From Metellina segmentata (lineage: Eukaryota > Arthropoda > Arachnida > Araneae > Tetragnathidae), in NCBI GenBank assembly GCA_947359465.1, contig OX375880.1, forward strand, positions 11,168,120 through 11,232,119: 64,000 bases of DNA. Direction: 5' to 3'. A program made the position numbers and the translations under genes. The notes beneath the pieces were generated by a model, which saw nothing but the letters and a program-made list of their open reading frames with translations, ran no database searches and was not told the DNA's origin. How positions within the stretch are numbered: the stretch's first letter is position 1; every line of letters starts with the position of its first letter. Of the stretch, positions 32,515-43,325 are shown in pieces.

Positions 32515-33699
32515 TTGACTCAGATGCGGGGAGAGTGTTTTGTGTGAAGTATTCCCATAGAAATTAACGTGCTGCCGAGCGAGGTGGGAGGAAGCGTTGT
32601 AATTTCAAAGCTCCCAATCCAAGTTCTCAGGCGATGTAATTTCTAAGGGAATGAAAAGGTATTTGACTGAGATGTGGGGAGATTGTTTTGTGTGAAGTAT
32701 TCTCATAGAAATTTAACGTGCTGCCGAGCGAGGTGGGAGGGATTGTTGTAATTTCAAAGCTCCCAATCCAAGTTCTCAGGCGATGTAATTTCTAAGGAAA
32801 TGAAAAGGTATTTGACTCAGATGCGGGGAGAGTGTTTTGTGTGAAGTATTCCCATAGAAATTAACGTGCTGCCGAGCGAGGTGGGAGGAAGCGTTGTAAT
32901 TTCAAAGCTCCCAATCCAAGTTCTCAGGCGATGTAATTTCTAAGGGAATGAAAAGGTATTTGACTGAGATGTGGGGAGAGTGTTTTGTGTGAAGTATTCC
33001 CATAGAAATAAACGTGCTGCCGAGCGAAATGGGAGGGAGCGTTGTAATTTCAAAGCTCCCAATCCAAGTTCTCAGGCGATGTAATTTCTAAGGGAATGAA
33101 AAGGTATTTGACTGAGATGTGGGGAGAGTGTTTTGTGTGAAGTATTCCCATAGAAATTAACGTGCTGCCGAGCGAGGTGGGAGGAAGCGTTGTAATTTCA
33201 AAGCACCCAATCCAAGTTCTCAGGCGATCTAATTTCTAAGGGAATGAAAAGGTATTTGACTGAGATGTGAGGAGAGTGTTTTGTGTGAAGTATTCCCATA
33301 GAAATTAACGTGCTGCCGAGCGAAATGGGATGGAGCGTTGTAATTTCAAAGCTCCCAATCCAAGTTCTCAGGCGATGTAATTTCTAAGGGAATGAAAAGG
33401 TATTTGACTGAGATGTGGGGAGAGTGTTTTGTGTGAAGTATTCCCATAGAAATTAACGTGCTGCCGAGCGAGGTGGGAGTTAGCGTTGTAATTTCAAAGC
33501 TCCCAATCCAAGTTCTCAGGCGATGTAATTTCTAAGGGAATGAAAAGGTATTTGACTCAGATGTGGGGAGAGTGTTTTGTGTGAAGTATTCCCATAGAAA
33601 TTAACGTCCTACCGAGCGAGGTGGGAGGGAGCGTTGTAATTTCAAAGCTCCCAATCCAAGTTATCAGGCGATGTAATTTCTAAGGGAATGAAAAGGTAT
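32515..33699. repeat. 8-monomer tandem duplication, copy A (1,185 bp)
   Basis: The eight monomers are CTCAGATGCGGGG; GATTGTTTTG/ATTCTCATAG; CTCAGATGCGGGG; AAATAAACG/GCGAAATGGG; GGGAGGAAGC with AGCACCC; GAGGAGAG with GCGAAATGGGATGG (33,326); GGGAGTTAGC; and CGTCCTACC with GTTATCAGG (33,659). The unit restarts at 33,700. I found no difference between copies, and private variants such as GGGATGGAGC and CGTCCTACC occur in both. Confidence 0.9.
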
Positions 33700-34884
33700 T
33701 TGACTCAGATGCGGGGAGAGTGTTTTGTGTGAAGTATTCCCATAGAAATTAACGTGCTGCCGAGCGAGGTGGGAGGAAGCGTTGTAATTTCAAAGCTCCC
33801 AATCCAAGTTCTCAGGCGATGTAATTTCTAAGGGAATGAAAAGGTATTTGACTGAGATGTGGGGAGATTGTTTTGTGTGAAGTATTCTCATAGAAATTTA
33901 ACGTGCTGCCGAGCGAGGTGGGAGGGATTGTTGTAATTTCAAAGCTCCCAATCCAAGTTCTCAGGCGATGTAATTTCTAAGGAAATGAAAAGGTATTTGA
34001 CTCAGATGCGGGGAGAGTGTTTTGTGTGAAGTATTCCCATAGAAATTAACGTGCTGCCGAGCGAGGTGGGAGGAAGCGTTGTAATTTCAAAGCTCCCAAT
34101 CCAAGTTCTCAGGCGATGTAATTTCTAAGGGAATGAAAAGGTATTTGACTGAGATGTGGGGAGAGTGTTTTGTGTGAAGTATTCCCATAGAAATAAACGT
34201 GCTGCCGAGCGAAATGGGAGGGAGCGTTGTAATTTCAAAGCTCCCAATCCAAGTTCTCAGGCGATGTAATTTCTAAGGGAATGAAAAGGTATTTGACTGA
34301 GATGTGGGGAGAGTGTTTTGTGTGAAGTATTCCCATAGAAATTAACGTGCTGCCGAGCGAGGTGGGAGGAAGCGTTGTAATTTCAAAGCACCCAATCCAA
34401 GTTCTCAGGCGATCTAATTTCTAAGGGAATGAAAAGGTATTTGACTGAGATGTGAGGAGAGTGTTTTGTGTGAAGTATTCCCATAGAAATTAACGTGCTG
34501 CCGAGCGAAATGGGATGGAGCGTTGTAATTTCAAAGCTCCCAATCCAAGTTCTCAGGCGATGTAATTTCTAAGGGAATGAAAAGGTATTTGACTGAGATG
34601 TGGGGAGAGTGTTTTGTGTGAAGTATTCCCATAGAAATTAACGTGCTGCCGAGCGAGGTGGGAGTTAGCGTTGTAATTTCAAAGCTCCCAATCCAAGTTC
34701 TCAGGCGATGTAATTTCTAAGGGAATGAAAAGGTATTTGACTCAGATGTGGGGAGAGTGTTTTGTGTGAAGTATTCCCATAGAAATTAACGTCCTACCGA
34801 GCGAGGTGGGAGGGAGCGTTGTAATTTCAAAGCTCCCAATCCAAGTTATCAGGCGATGTAATTTCTAAGGGAATGAAAAGGTAT
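33700..34884. repeat. 8-monomer tandem duplication, copy B (1,185 bp)
   Basis: This is an apparently identical repeat of 32,515-33,699. Its last monomer (34,737-34,884) is also the first monomer of the 12-monomer block shared with 26,297-28,073. The CTCAGATGCGGGG variant is confined to 31.6-34.0 kb in this window. Confidence 0.9.
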
Positions 34885-36513
34885 TTGACTGAGATGTGGG
34901 GAGAGTATTTTGTGTGAAGTATTCCCATAGAAATTTAACGTGCTGCCGAGCGAGGTGGGAGGGATTGTTGTAATTTCAAAGCTCCCAATCCAAGTTCTCA
35001 GAAGATGTAATTTTTAAGGAAATGAAAAGGTATTTGACTCAGATGTGGGGAGAGTGTTTTGTGTGAAGTATTCCCATAGAAATTAACGTGCTGCCGAGCG
35101 AGGTGGTAGGGAGCGTTGTAATTTCAAAGCTCCCAATCCAAGTTCTCAGGCGATGTAATTTCTAAGGGAATGAAAAGGTATTTGACTGAGATGTGGGGAG
35201 AGTGTTTTGTGAGAATTATTCCCATATAAATTAACGTGCTGCCGAGCGAGGTGGGAGGGAGCGTTGTAATTTCAAAGCTCCCAATCCAAGTTCTCAGGCG
35301 ATGTAATTTCTAAGGGAATGAAAAGGTATTTGACTCAGATGTGGGGAGAGTGTTTTGTGTGAAGTATTCCCATAGAAATTAACGTCCTGCCGAGCGAGGT
35401 GGGAGGGAGCGTTGTAATTTCAAAGCTCCCAATCCAACTTCTCAGGCGATGTAATTTCTAAGGGAATTAAAAGGTATTTGACGTAGATGTGGGGAGAGTG
35501 TTTGGGTGAAGTATTCCCATAGAAATTAACGTGCGGCCGAGCTAGGTGGGAGGGAGCGTTGTAATTTCAAAGCACCCAATCCAACTTCTCAGGCGATGTA
35601 ATTTCTAAGGGAATGAAAAGGTATTTGACTGAGATGTGGGGAGAGTGTTTTGTGTGAAGTATTCCCATTGAAATTAACGAGCTGCCGAGCGAGGTGGGAG
35701 GGAGCGTTGTAATTTCAAAGCTCCCAATCCAAGTTCTCAGGCGATGTAATTTCTAAGGGAATGAAAAGGTATTTGACTGAGATGTGGGGAGATTGTTTTG
35801 TGTGAAGTATTCTCATAGAAATTTAACGTGCTGCCGAGCGAGGTGGGAGGGATTGTTGTAATTTCAAAGCTCCCAATCCAAGTTCTCAGAAGATGTAATT
35901 TCTAAGGAAATGAAAAGGTATTTGACTCAGATGTGGGGAGAGTGTTTTGTGTGAAGTATACCCATAGAAATTAACGTGCTGCCGAGCGAGGTGGGAGGGA
36001 GCGTTGTAATTTCAAAGCTCCCAATCCAAGTTCTCAGGCGATGTAATTTCTAAGGGAATGAAAAGGTATTTGACAGAGATGTGGGGAGAGTGTTTTGTGA
36101 GAATTATTCCCATAGAAATTAACGTGCTGCCGAGCAAGGTGGTAGGGAGCGTTGTAATTTCAAAGCTCCCAATCCAAGTTCTCAGGCGATGTAATTTCTA
36201 AGGGAATGAAAAGGTATTTGACTGAGATGTGGGGAGAGTGTTTTGTGTGAAGTATTCCCATAGAAATTAACGTGCTGCCGAGCAAGGTGCTAGGGAGCGT
36301 TGTAATTTCAAAGCACCCAATCCAAGTTCTCAGGCGATCTAATTTCTAAGGGAATGAAAAGGTATTTGACTGAGATGTGGGGAGAGTGTTTTGTGTGAAG
36401 TATTCCCATAGAAATTAACGTGCTGCCGAGCGAGATGGGAGGAAGCGTTGTAATTTCAAAGCTCCCAATCCAAGTTCTCAGGCGATGTAATTTCTAAGGG
36501 AAAGAAAAGGTAT
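34737..36513. repeat. 12-monomer block (1,777 bp), copy of 26,297-28,073
   Basis: The offset to the first copy is a constant 8,440 bp, checked at both block ends and at GAAGTATACCC (35,956). Private differences include CGTCCTACC (34,790s), GAGCTAGG at about 35,540, CCCATTGAAATT at about 35,665 and AAAGAAAAGG at 36,503. After 36,513 the order departs from the first copy. Confidence 0.85.
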
Positions 36514-39477
36514 TTGACTCAGATGTGGGGAGAGTGTTTTGTGTGAAGTATTCCCATAGAAATTAACGTGCTGCCGAGCGAGGTGGGAGGGAGCGTTGTA
36601 ATTTCAAAGCTCCCAATCCAAGTTCTCAGGCGATGTAATTTCTAAGGGAATGAAAAGGTATTTGACTGAGATGTGGGGAGAGTGTTTTGTGAGAATTATT
36701 CCCATATAAATTAACGTGCTGCCGAGCGAGGTGGGAGGGAGCGTTGTAATTTCAAAGCTCCCAATCCAAGTTCTCAGGCGATGTAATTTCTAAGGGAATG
36801 AAAAGGTATTTGACTCAGATGTGGGGAGAGTGTTTTGTGTGAAGTATTCCCATAGAAATTAACGTCCTGCCGAGCGAGGTGGGAGGGAGCGTTGTAATTT
36901 CAAAGCTCCCAATCCAACTTCTCAGGCGATGTAATTTCTAAGGGAATTAAAAGGTATTTGACGTAGATGTGGGGAGAGTGTTTTGTGAGAATTATTCCCA
37001 TAGAAATTAACGTGCTGCCGAGCAAGGTGGTAGGGAGCGTTGTAATTTCAAAGCTCCCAATCCAAGTTCTCAGGCGATGTAATTTCTAAGGGAATGAAAA
37101 GGTATTTGACTGAGATGTGGGGAGAGTGTTTTGTGTGAAGTATTCCCATAGAAATTAACGTGCTGCCGAGCAAGGTGCTAGGGAGCGTTGTAATTTCAAA
37201 GCACCCAATCCAAGTTCTCAGGCGATCTAATTTCTAAGGGAATGAAAAGGTATTTGACTGAGATGTGGGGAGAGTGTTTTGTGTGAAGTATTCCCATAGA
37301 AATTAACGTGCTGCCGAGCGAGATGGGAGGAAGCGTTGTAATTTCAAAGCTCCCAATCCAAGTTCTCAGGCGATGTAATTTCTAAGGGATCGAAAAGGTA
37401 TTTGACTGAGATGTGGGGAGAGTGTTTTGTGTGAAGTATTCCCATAGAAATTAACGTGCTGCCGAGCGAGGTGCGAGGGAGCGTTGTAATTTCAAAGCTC
37501 CCAATCCAACTTCTCAGGCGATGTAATTTCTAAGGGAATGAAAAGGTATTTGACGTAGATGTGGGGAGAGTGTTTTGTGTGAAGTATTCCCATAGAAATT
37601 AACGTGCTGCCGAGCGAGGTGGTAGGGAGCGTTGTAATTTCAAAGCTCCCAATCCAAGTTCTCAGGCGATGTAATTTCTAAGGGAATGAAAAGGAATTTG
37701 ACTGAAATGTGGGGAGAGTGTTTTGTGAGAATTATTCCCATAGAAATTAACGTGCTGCCGAGCAAGGTGGTAGGGAGCGTTGTAATTTCAAAGCTCCCAA
37801 TCCAAGTTCTCAGGCGATGTAATTTCTAAGGGAATGAAAAGGTATTTGACTGAGATGTGGGGAGAGTGTTTTGTGTGAAGTATTCCCATAGAAATTAACG
37901 TGCTGCCGAGCAAGGTGGTAGGGAGCGTTGTAATTTGAAAGCACCCAATCCAAGTTCTCAGGCGATCTAATTTCTAAGGGAATTAAAAGGTATTTGACTG
38001 AGATGTGGGGAGAGTGTTTTGTGTGAAGTATTCCCATAGAAATTAACGTGCTGCCGAGCGAGGTGGGAGGAAGCGTTGTAATTTCAAAGCTCCCAATCCA
38101 AGTTCTCAGGCGATGTAATTTCTAAGGGAATGAAAAGGTATTTGACTCAGATGTGGGGAGAGTGTTTTGTGTGAAGTATTCCCATAGAAATTAACGTGCT
38201 GCCGAGCGAGGTGGGAGGGAGCGTTGTAATTTCAAAGCTCCCAATCAAACTTCTCAGGCGATGTAATTTCTAAGGGAATGAAAAGGTATTTGACTGAGAT
38301 GTGGGGAGAGTGTTTTGTGTGAAGTATTCCCATAGAAATTAACGTGCTGCCGAGCGAGGTGGGAGGGATTGTTGTAATTTCAAAGCTCCCAATCCAAGTT
38401 CTCAGGCGATGTAATTTCTAAGGAATGAAAAGGTATTTGACTCAGATGTGGGGAGAGTGTTTTGTGTGAAGTATTCCCATAGAAATTAACGTGCTGCCGA
38501 GCGAGGTGGGAGGGAGCGTTGTAATTTCAAAGCTCCCAATCCAACTTCTCAGGCTATGTAATTTCTAAGGGAATGAAAAGGTATTTGACTGAGATGTGGG
38601 GAGAGTGTTTTGTGTGAAGTATTCCCATAGAAATTAACGTGCTGCCGAGCGAGGTGGGAGGGATTGTTGTAATTTCAAAGCTCCCAATCCAAGTTCTAAG
38701 GCGATGTAATTTCTAAGGAATGAAAAGGTATTTGACTCAGATGTGGGGAGAGTGTTTTGTGTGAAGTATTCCCATAGAAATTAACGTGCTGCCGAGCGAG
38801 GTGGGAGGGAGCGTTGTAATTTCAAAGCTCCCAATCCAAGTTCTCAGGCGATCTAATTTCTAAGGGAATGAAAAGGTATTTGACTCATATGTGGGGAGAG
38901 TGTTTTGTGTGAAGTATTCCCATTGAAATTAACGTGCTGCCGAGCGAGGTGGGAGGAAGCGTTGTAATTTCAAAGCTCCCAATCCAAGTTCTCAGGCGAT
39001 GTAATTTCTAAGGGAATGAAAAGGAATTTGACTGAAATGTGGGGAGAGTGTTTTGTGAGAATTATTCCCATAGAAATTAACGTGCTGCCGAGCGAGGTGG
39101 GAGGGATTGTTGTAATTTCAAAGCTCCCAATCCAAGTTCTAAGGCGATGTAATTTCTAAGGAATGAAAAGGTATTTGACTCAGATGTGGGGAGAGTGTTT
39201 TGTGTGAAGTATTCCCATAGAAATTAACGTGCTGCCGAGCGAGGTGGGAGGGAGCGTTGTAATTTCAAAGCTCCCAATCCAAGTTCTCAGGCGATCTAAT
39301 TTCTAAGGGAATGAAAAGGTATTTGACTCATATGTGGGGAGAGTGTTTTGTGTGAAGTATTCCCATTGAAATTAACGTGCTGCCGAGCGAGGTGGGAGGA
39401 AGCGTTGTAATTTCAAAGCTCCCAATCCAAGTTCTCAGGCGATGTAATTTCTAAGGGAATGAAAAGGTATTTGACTG
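36514..39477. repeat. Junction of right-hand types with a relocated 8-10 kb block
   Basis: Up to about 37,390 the types are those of the 26-36 kb region, ending with a hybrid TTGACGTAG/GAGAATTATT monomer at about 36,959 and an odd AAGGGATCG at 37,385. From about 37,440 the series matches 8.3-10.4 kb. GGTGCGAGGG is at 37,471 (8,311 on the left), CTCATATG at 38,887 (10,171), and GAATTTGACTGAAATG and CAATCAAAC also recur. The offsets of 29,160 and 28,716 bp differ by three monomers (444 bp), so the relocated block has also lost or gained units. Confidence 0.78.
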
Positions 39478-41700
39478 AGATGTGGGGAGAGTGTTTTGTG
39501 TGAAGTATTCCCAAAGAAATTAACGTGCTGCCGAGCAAGGTGGTAGGGAGCGTTGTAATTTGAAAGCACCCAATCCAAGTTCTCAGGCGATCTAATTTCT
39601 AAGGGAATTAAAAGGTATTTGACTGAGATGTGGGGAGAGTGTTTTGTGTGAAGTATTCCCATAGAAATTAACGTGCTGCCGATCGAGGTGGGAGGAAGCG
39701 TTGTAATTTCAAAGCTCCCAATCCAAGTTCTCAGGCGATGTAATTTCTAAGGGAATGAAAAGGTATTTGACTGAGATGTGGGGAGAGTGTTTTGTGTGAA
39801 GTATTCCCATAGAAATTTAACGTGCTGCCGAGCGAGGAGGGAGGGATTGTTGTAATTTCAAAGCTCCCAATCCAAGTTCTCAGAATATGTAATTTCTAAG
39901 GAAATGAAAAGGTATTTGACTCAGATGTGGGGAGAGTGTTTTGTGTGAAGTATTCCCATAGAAATTAACGTGCTGCCGAGCAAGGTGGTAGGGAGCGTTG
40001 TAATTTCAAAGCTCCCAATCCAAGTTCTCAGGCGATGTAATTTCTAAGGGAATGAAAAGGTATTTGACTGAGATGTGGGGAGAGTGTTTGGTGTGAAGTA
40101 TTCCCATAGAAATTAACGTGCTGCCGTGCGAGGTGGGAGGGAGCGTTGTAATTTCAAAGCTCCCAATCCAAGTTCTCAGGCGATGTAATTTCTAAGGGAA
40201 TGAAAAGGTATTTCACTGAGATGTGGGGAGAGTGTTTTGTGTGAAGTATTCCCATAGAAATTAACGTGCTGCCGAGCGAGGTGGGAGGGAGCGTTGTAAT
40301 TTCAAAGCTCCCAATCCAAGTTCTCAGGCGATGTAATTTCTAAGGGAATGAAAAGGTATTTGACTCAGATGTGGGGAGAGTGTTTTGTGTGAAGTATTCC
40401 CATAGAAATTAACGTGCTGCCGAGCGAGGTGGGAGGGAGCGTTGTAATTTCAAAGCTCCCAATCAAACTTCTCAGGCGATGTAATTTCTAAGGGAATGAA
40501 AAGGTATTTGACTGAGATGTGGGGAGAGTGTTTTGTGTGAAGTATTCCCATAGAAATTAACGTGCTTGTGAGCGAGGTGGGAGGGATTGTTGTAATTTCA
40601 AAGCTCCCAATCCAAGTTCTCAGGCGATGTAATTTCTAAGGAATGAAAAGGTATTTGACTCAGATGTGGGGAGAGTGTTTTGTGTGAAGTATTCCCATAG
40701 AAATTAACGTGCTGCCGAGCGAGGTAGGAGGGAGCGTTGTAATTTCAAAGCTCCCAATCCAACTTCTCAGGCGATGTAATTTCTAAGGGAATGAAAAGGT
40801 ATTTGACTGAGATGTGGGGAGAGTGTTTTGTGTGAAGTATTCCCATAGAAATTAACGTGCTGCCGAGCGAGGTGGGAGGGATTGTTGTAATTTCAAAGCT
40901 CCCAATCCAAGTTCTAAGGCGATGTAATTTCTAAGGAATGAAAAGGTATTTGACTCAGATGTGGGGAGAGTGTTTTGTGTGAAGTATTCCCATAGAAATT
41001 AACGTGCTGCCGAGCGAGGTGGGAGGGAGCGTTGTAATTTCAAAGCTCCCAATCCAAGTTCTCAGGCGATCTAATTTCTAAGGGAATGAAAAGGTATTTG
41101 ACTGAGATGTGGGGAAATGTTTTGTGTGAAGTATTCCCATAGAAATTAACGTGCTGCCGAGCGAGGTGGGAGGAAGCGTTGTAATTTCAAAGCTCCCAAT
41201 CCAAGTTCTCAGGCGATGTAATTTCTAAGGAATGAAAAGGTATTTGACTCAGATGTGGGGAGAGTGTTTTGTGTGAAGTATTCCCATAGAAATTAACGTG
41301 CTACCGAGCGAAATGGGAGGGAGCGTTGTAATTTCAAAGCTCCCAATCCAAATTCTCAGGCAATGTAATTTCTAAGGGAATGAAAAGGTATTTGACTGAG
41401 ATGTGGGGAGAGTGTTTTGTGTGAAGTATTCCCATAGAAATTAACGTGCTGCCGAGCGAGGTGGGAGGGAGCGTTGTAATTTCAAAGCTCCCAATCCAAG
41501 TTCTCAGGCGATGTAATTTCTAATTAAATAAAAAGGTATTTGACTCAGATGTGGGGAGAGTGTTTTGTGTGAAGTATTCCCATAGAAATTAACGTGCTGC
41601 CGAGCGATGTGGGAGGAAGCGTTGTAATTTCAAAGCTCCCAATCCAAGTTCTCAGGCGATGTAATTTCTAAGGGAATGAAAAGGTATTTGACTGAGATGT
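39478..41700. repeat. 15-monomer block, copy A (offset 3,848 bp)
   Basis: The block begins inside a monomer with the rare CCCAAAGAAATT and continues through GCCGATCGAGG, CAGAATATG, GCCGTGCGAGG, TTTCACTGAG, CAATCAAAC, GAGGTAGGAGG, GGGGAAATG, GCTACCGAGCG, AATTCTCAGGCAATG, AATTAAATAAAAAGG (41,522) and GAGCGATGTGG. Every marker recurs exactly 3,848 bp (26 monomers) to the right. Private changes here include GTGTTTGGTGTG at about 40,088 and GTGCTTGTGAGCG at 40,563. Confidence 0.85.
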
Positions 41701-43325
41701 GAGGAGAGTGTTTTGTGTGAAGTATTCATATAGAAATTAACGTGCGGCCGAGCGAAATGGGAGGGAGCGTTGTAATTTCAAAGCTCCCAATCCAAGTTCT
41801 CAGGCGATGTAATTTCTAAGGGAATGAAAAGGTATTTGACTGAGATGTGGGGAGAGTGTTTTGTGTGAAGTATTCCCATAGAAATTAAAGTGCTGCCGAG
41901 CGAGGTGGGAGGGAGCGTTGTAATTTCAAAGCTCCCAATCCAAGTTCTCAGAAGATGTAATTTCTAAGGAAATGAAAAGGTAATAAACTCAGATGTGGGG
42001 AGAGTGTTTTGTGTGTAGTATTCCCATAGAAATTAACGTGCTGCCGAGCGAGGTGGGAGGAAGCGTTGTAATTTCAAAGCTCCCAATCCAAGTTCTCAGG
42101 CGATGTAATTTCTAAGGGAATGAAAAGGTATTTGACTGAGATGTGAGGAGAGTGTTTTGTGTGAAGTATTCCCATAGAAATTAACGTGCGGCCGAGCGAA
42201 ATGGGAGGGAGCGTTGTAATTTCAAAGCTCCCAATCCAAGTTCTCAGGCGATGTAATTTCTAAGGGAATGAAAAGGTATTTGACTGAGATGTGGGGAGAG
42301 TGTTTTGTGTGAAGTATTCCCATAGAAATTAAAGTGCTGCCGAGCGAGGTGGGAGGGAGCGTTGTAATTTCAAAGCTCCCAATCCAAGTTCTCAGGCGAT
42401 CTAATTTCTAAGGGAATGAAAAGGTATTTGACTGAGATGTGGGGAGAGTGTTTTGTGTGAAGTATTCCCATAGAAATTAACGTGCTGCCGAGCGAGGTGG
42501 GAGGAAGCGTTGTAATTTCAAAGCTCCCAATCCAAGTTCTCAGGCGATGTAATTTCTAAGGGAATGAAAAGGTATTTGACTGAGATGTGAGGAGAGTGTT
42601 TTGTGTGAAGTATTCCCATAGAAATTAACGTGCTGCCGAGCGAAATGGGAGGGAGCGTTGTAATTTCAAAGCTCCCAATCCAAGTTCTCAGGCGATGTAA
42701 TTTCTAAGGGAATGAAAAGGTATTTGACTGAGATGTGGGGAGAGTGTTTTGTGTGAAGTATTCCCATAGAAATTAACGTGCTGCCGAGCGAGGTGGGAGG
42801 GAGCGTTGTAATTTCAAAGCTCCCAATCCAAGTTCTCAGGCGATGTAATTTCTAAGGGAATGAAAAGGTATTTGACTCAGATGTGGGGAGAGTGTTTTGT
42901 GTGAAGTATTCCCATAGAAATTAACGTCCTGCCGAGCGAGGTGGGAGGGAGCGTTGTAATTTCAAAGCTCCCAATCCAACTTCTCAGGCGATGTAATTTC
43001 TAAGGGAATTAAAAGGTATTTTTGACTGAGATGTGGGGAGAGTGTTTTGTGTGAAGTATTCCCATAGAAATTAACGAGCTGCCGAGCGAGGCGGGAGGGA
43101 GCGTTGTAATTTCAAAGCTCCCAATCCAAGTTCTCAGGCGATGTAATTTCTAAGGGAATGAAAAGGTATTTGACTGAGATGTGGGGAGATTGTTTTGTGT
43201 GAAGTATTCTCATAGAAATTTAACGTGCTGCCGAGCGAGGTGGGAGGGATTGTTGTAATTTCAAAGCTCCCAATCCAAGTTCTCAGAAGATGTAATTTCT
43301 AAGGAAATGAAAAGGTATTTGACTC
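41701..43325. repeat. 11-monomer spacer between the 3,848-bp-offset copies
   Basis: This stretch is satellite only. It contains GAGGAGAG with ATTCATATAG and CGTGCGGCC (41,701), AAAGTGCTGCC, GGTAATAAACTCAG (about 41,981), alternating GGGAGGAAGC and GCGAAATGGG types, then CGTCCTGCC and a CGAGCTGCC monomer with GAGGCGGG. A two-T insertion, GGTATTTTTGAC, lies at about 43,020. The part from 42,280 on is repeated at 46,721-47,7xx at an offset of 4,441 bp. Confidence 0.8.
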
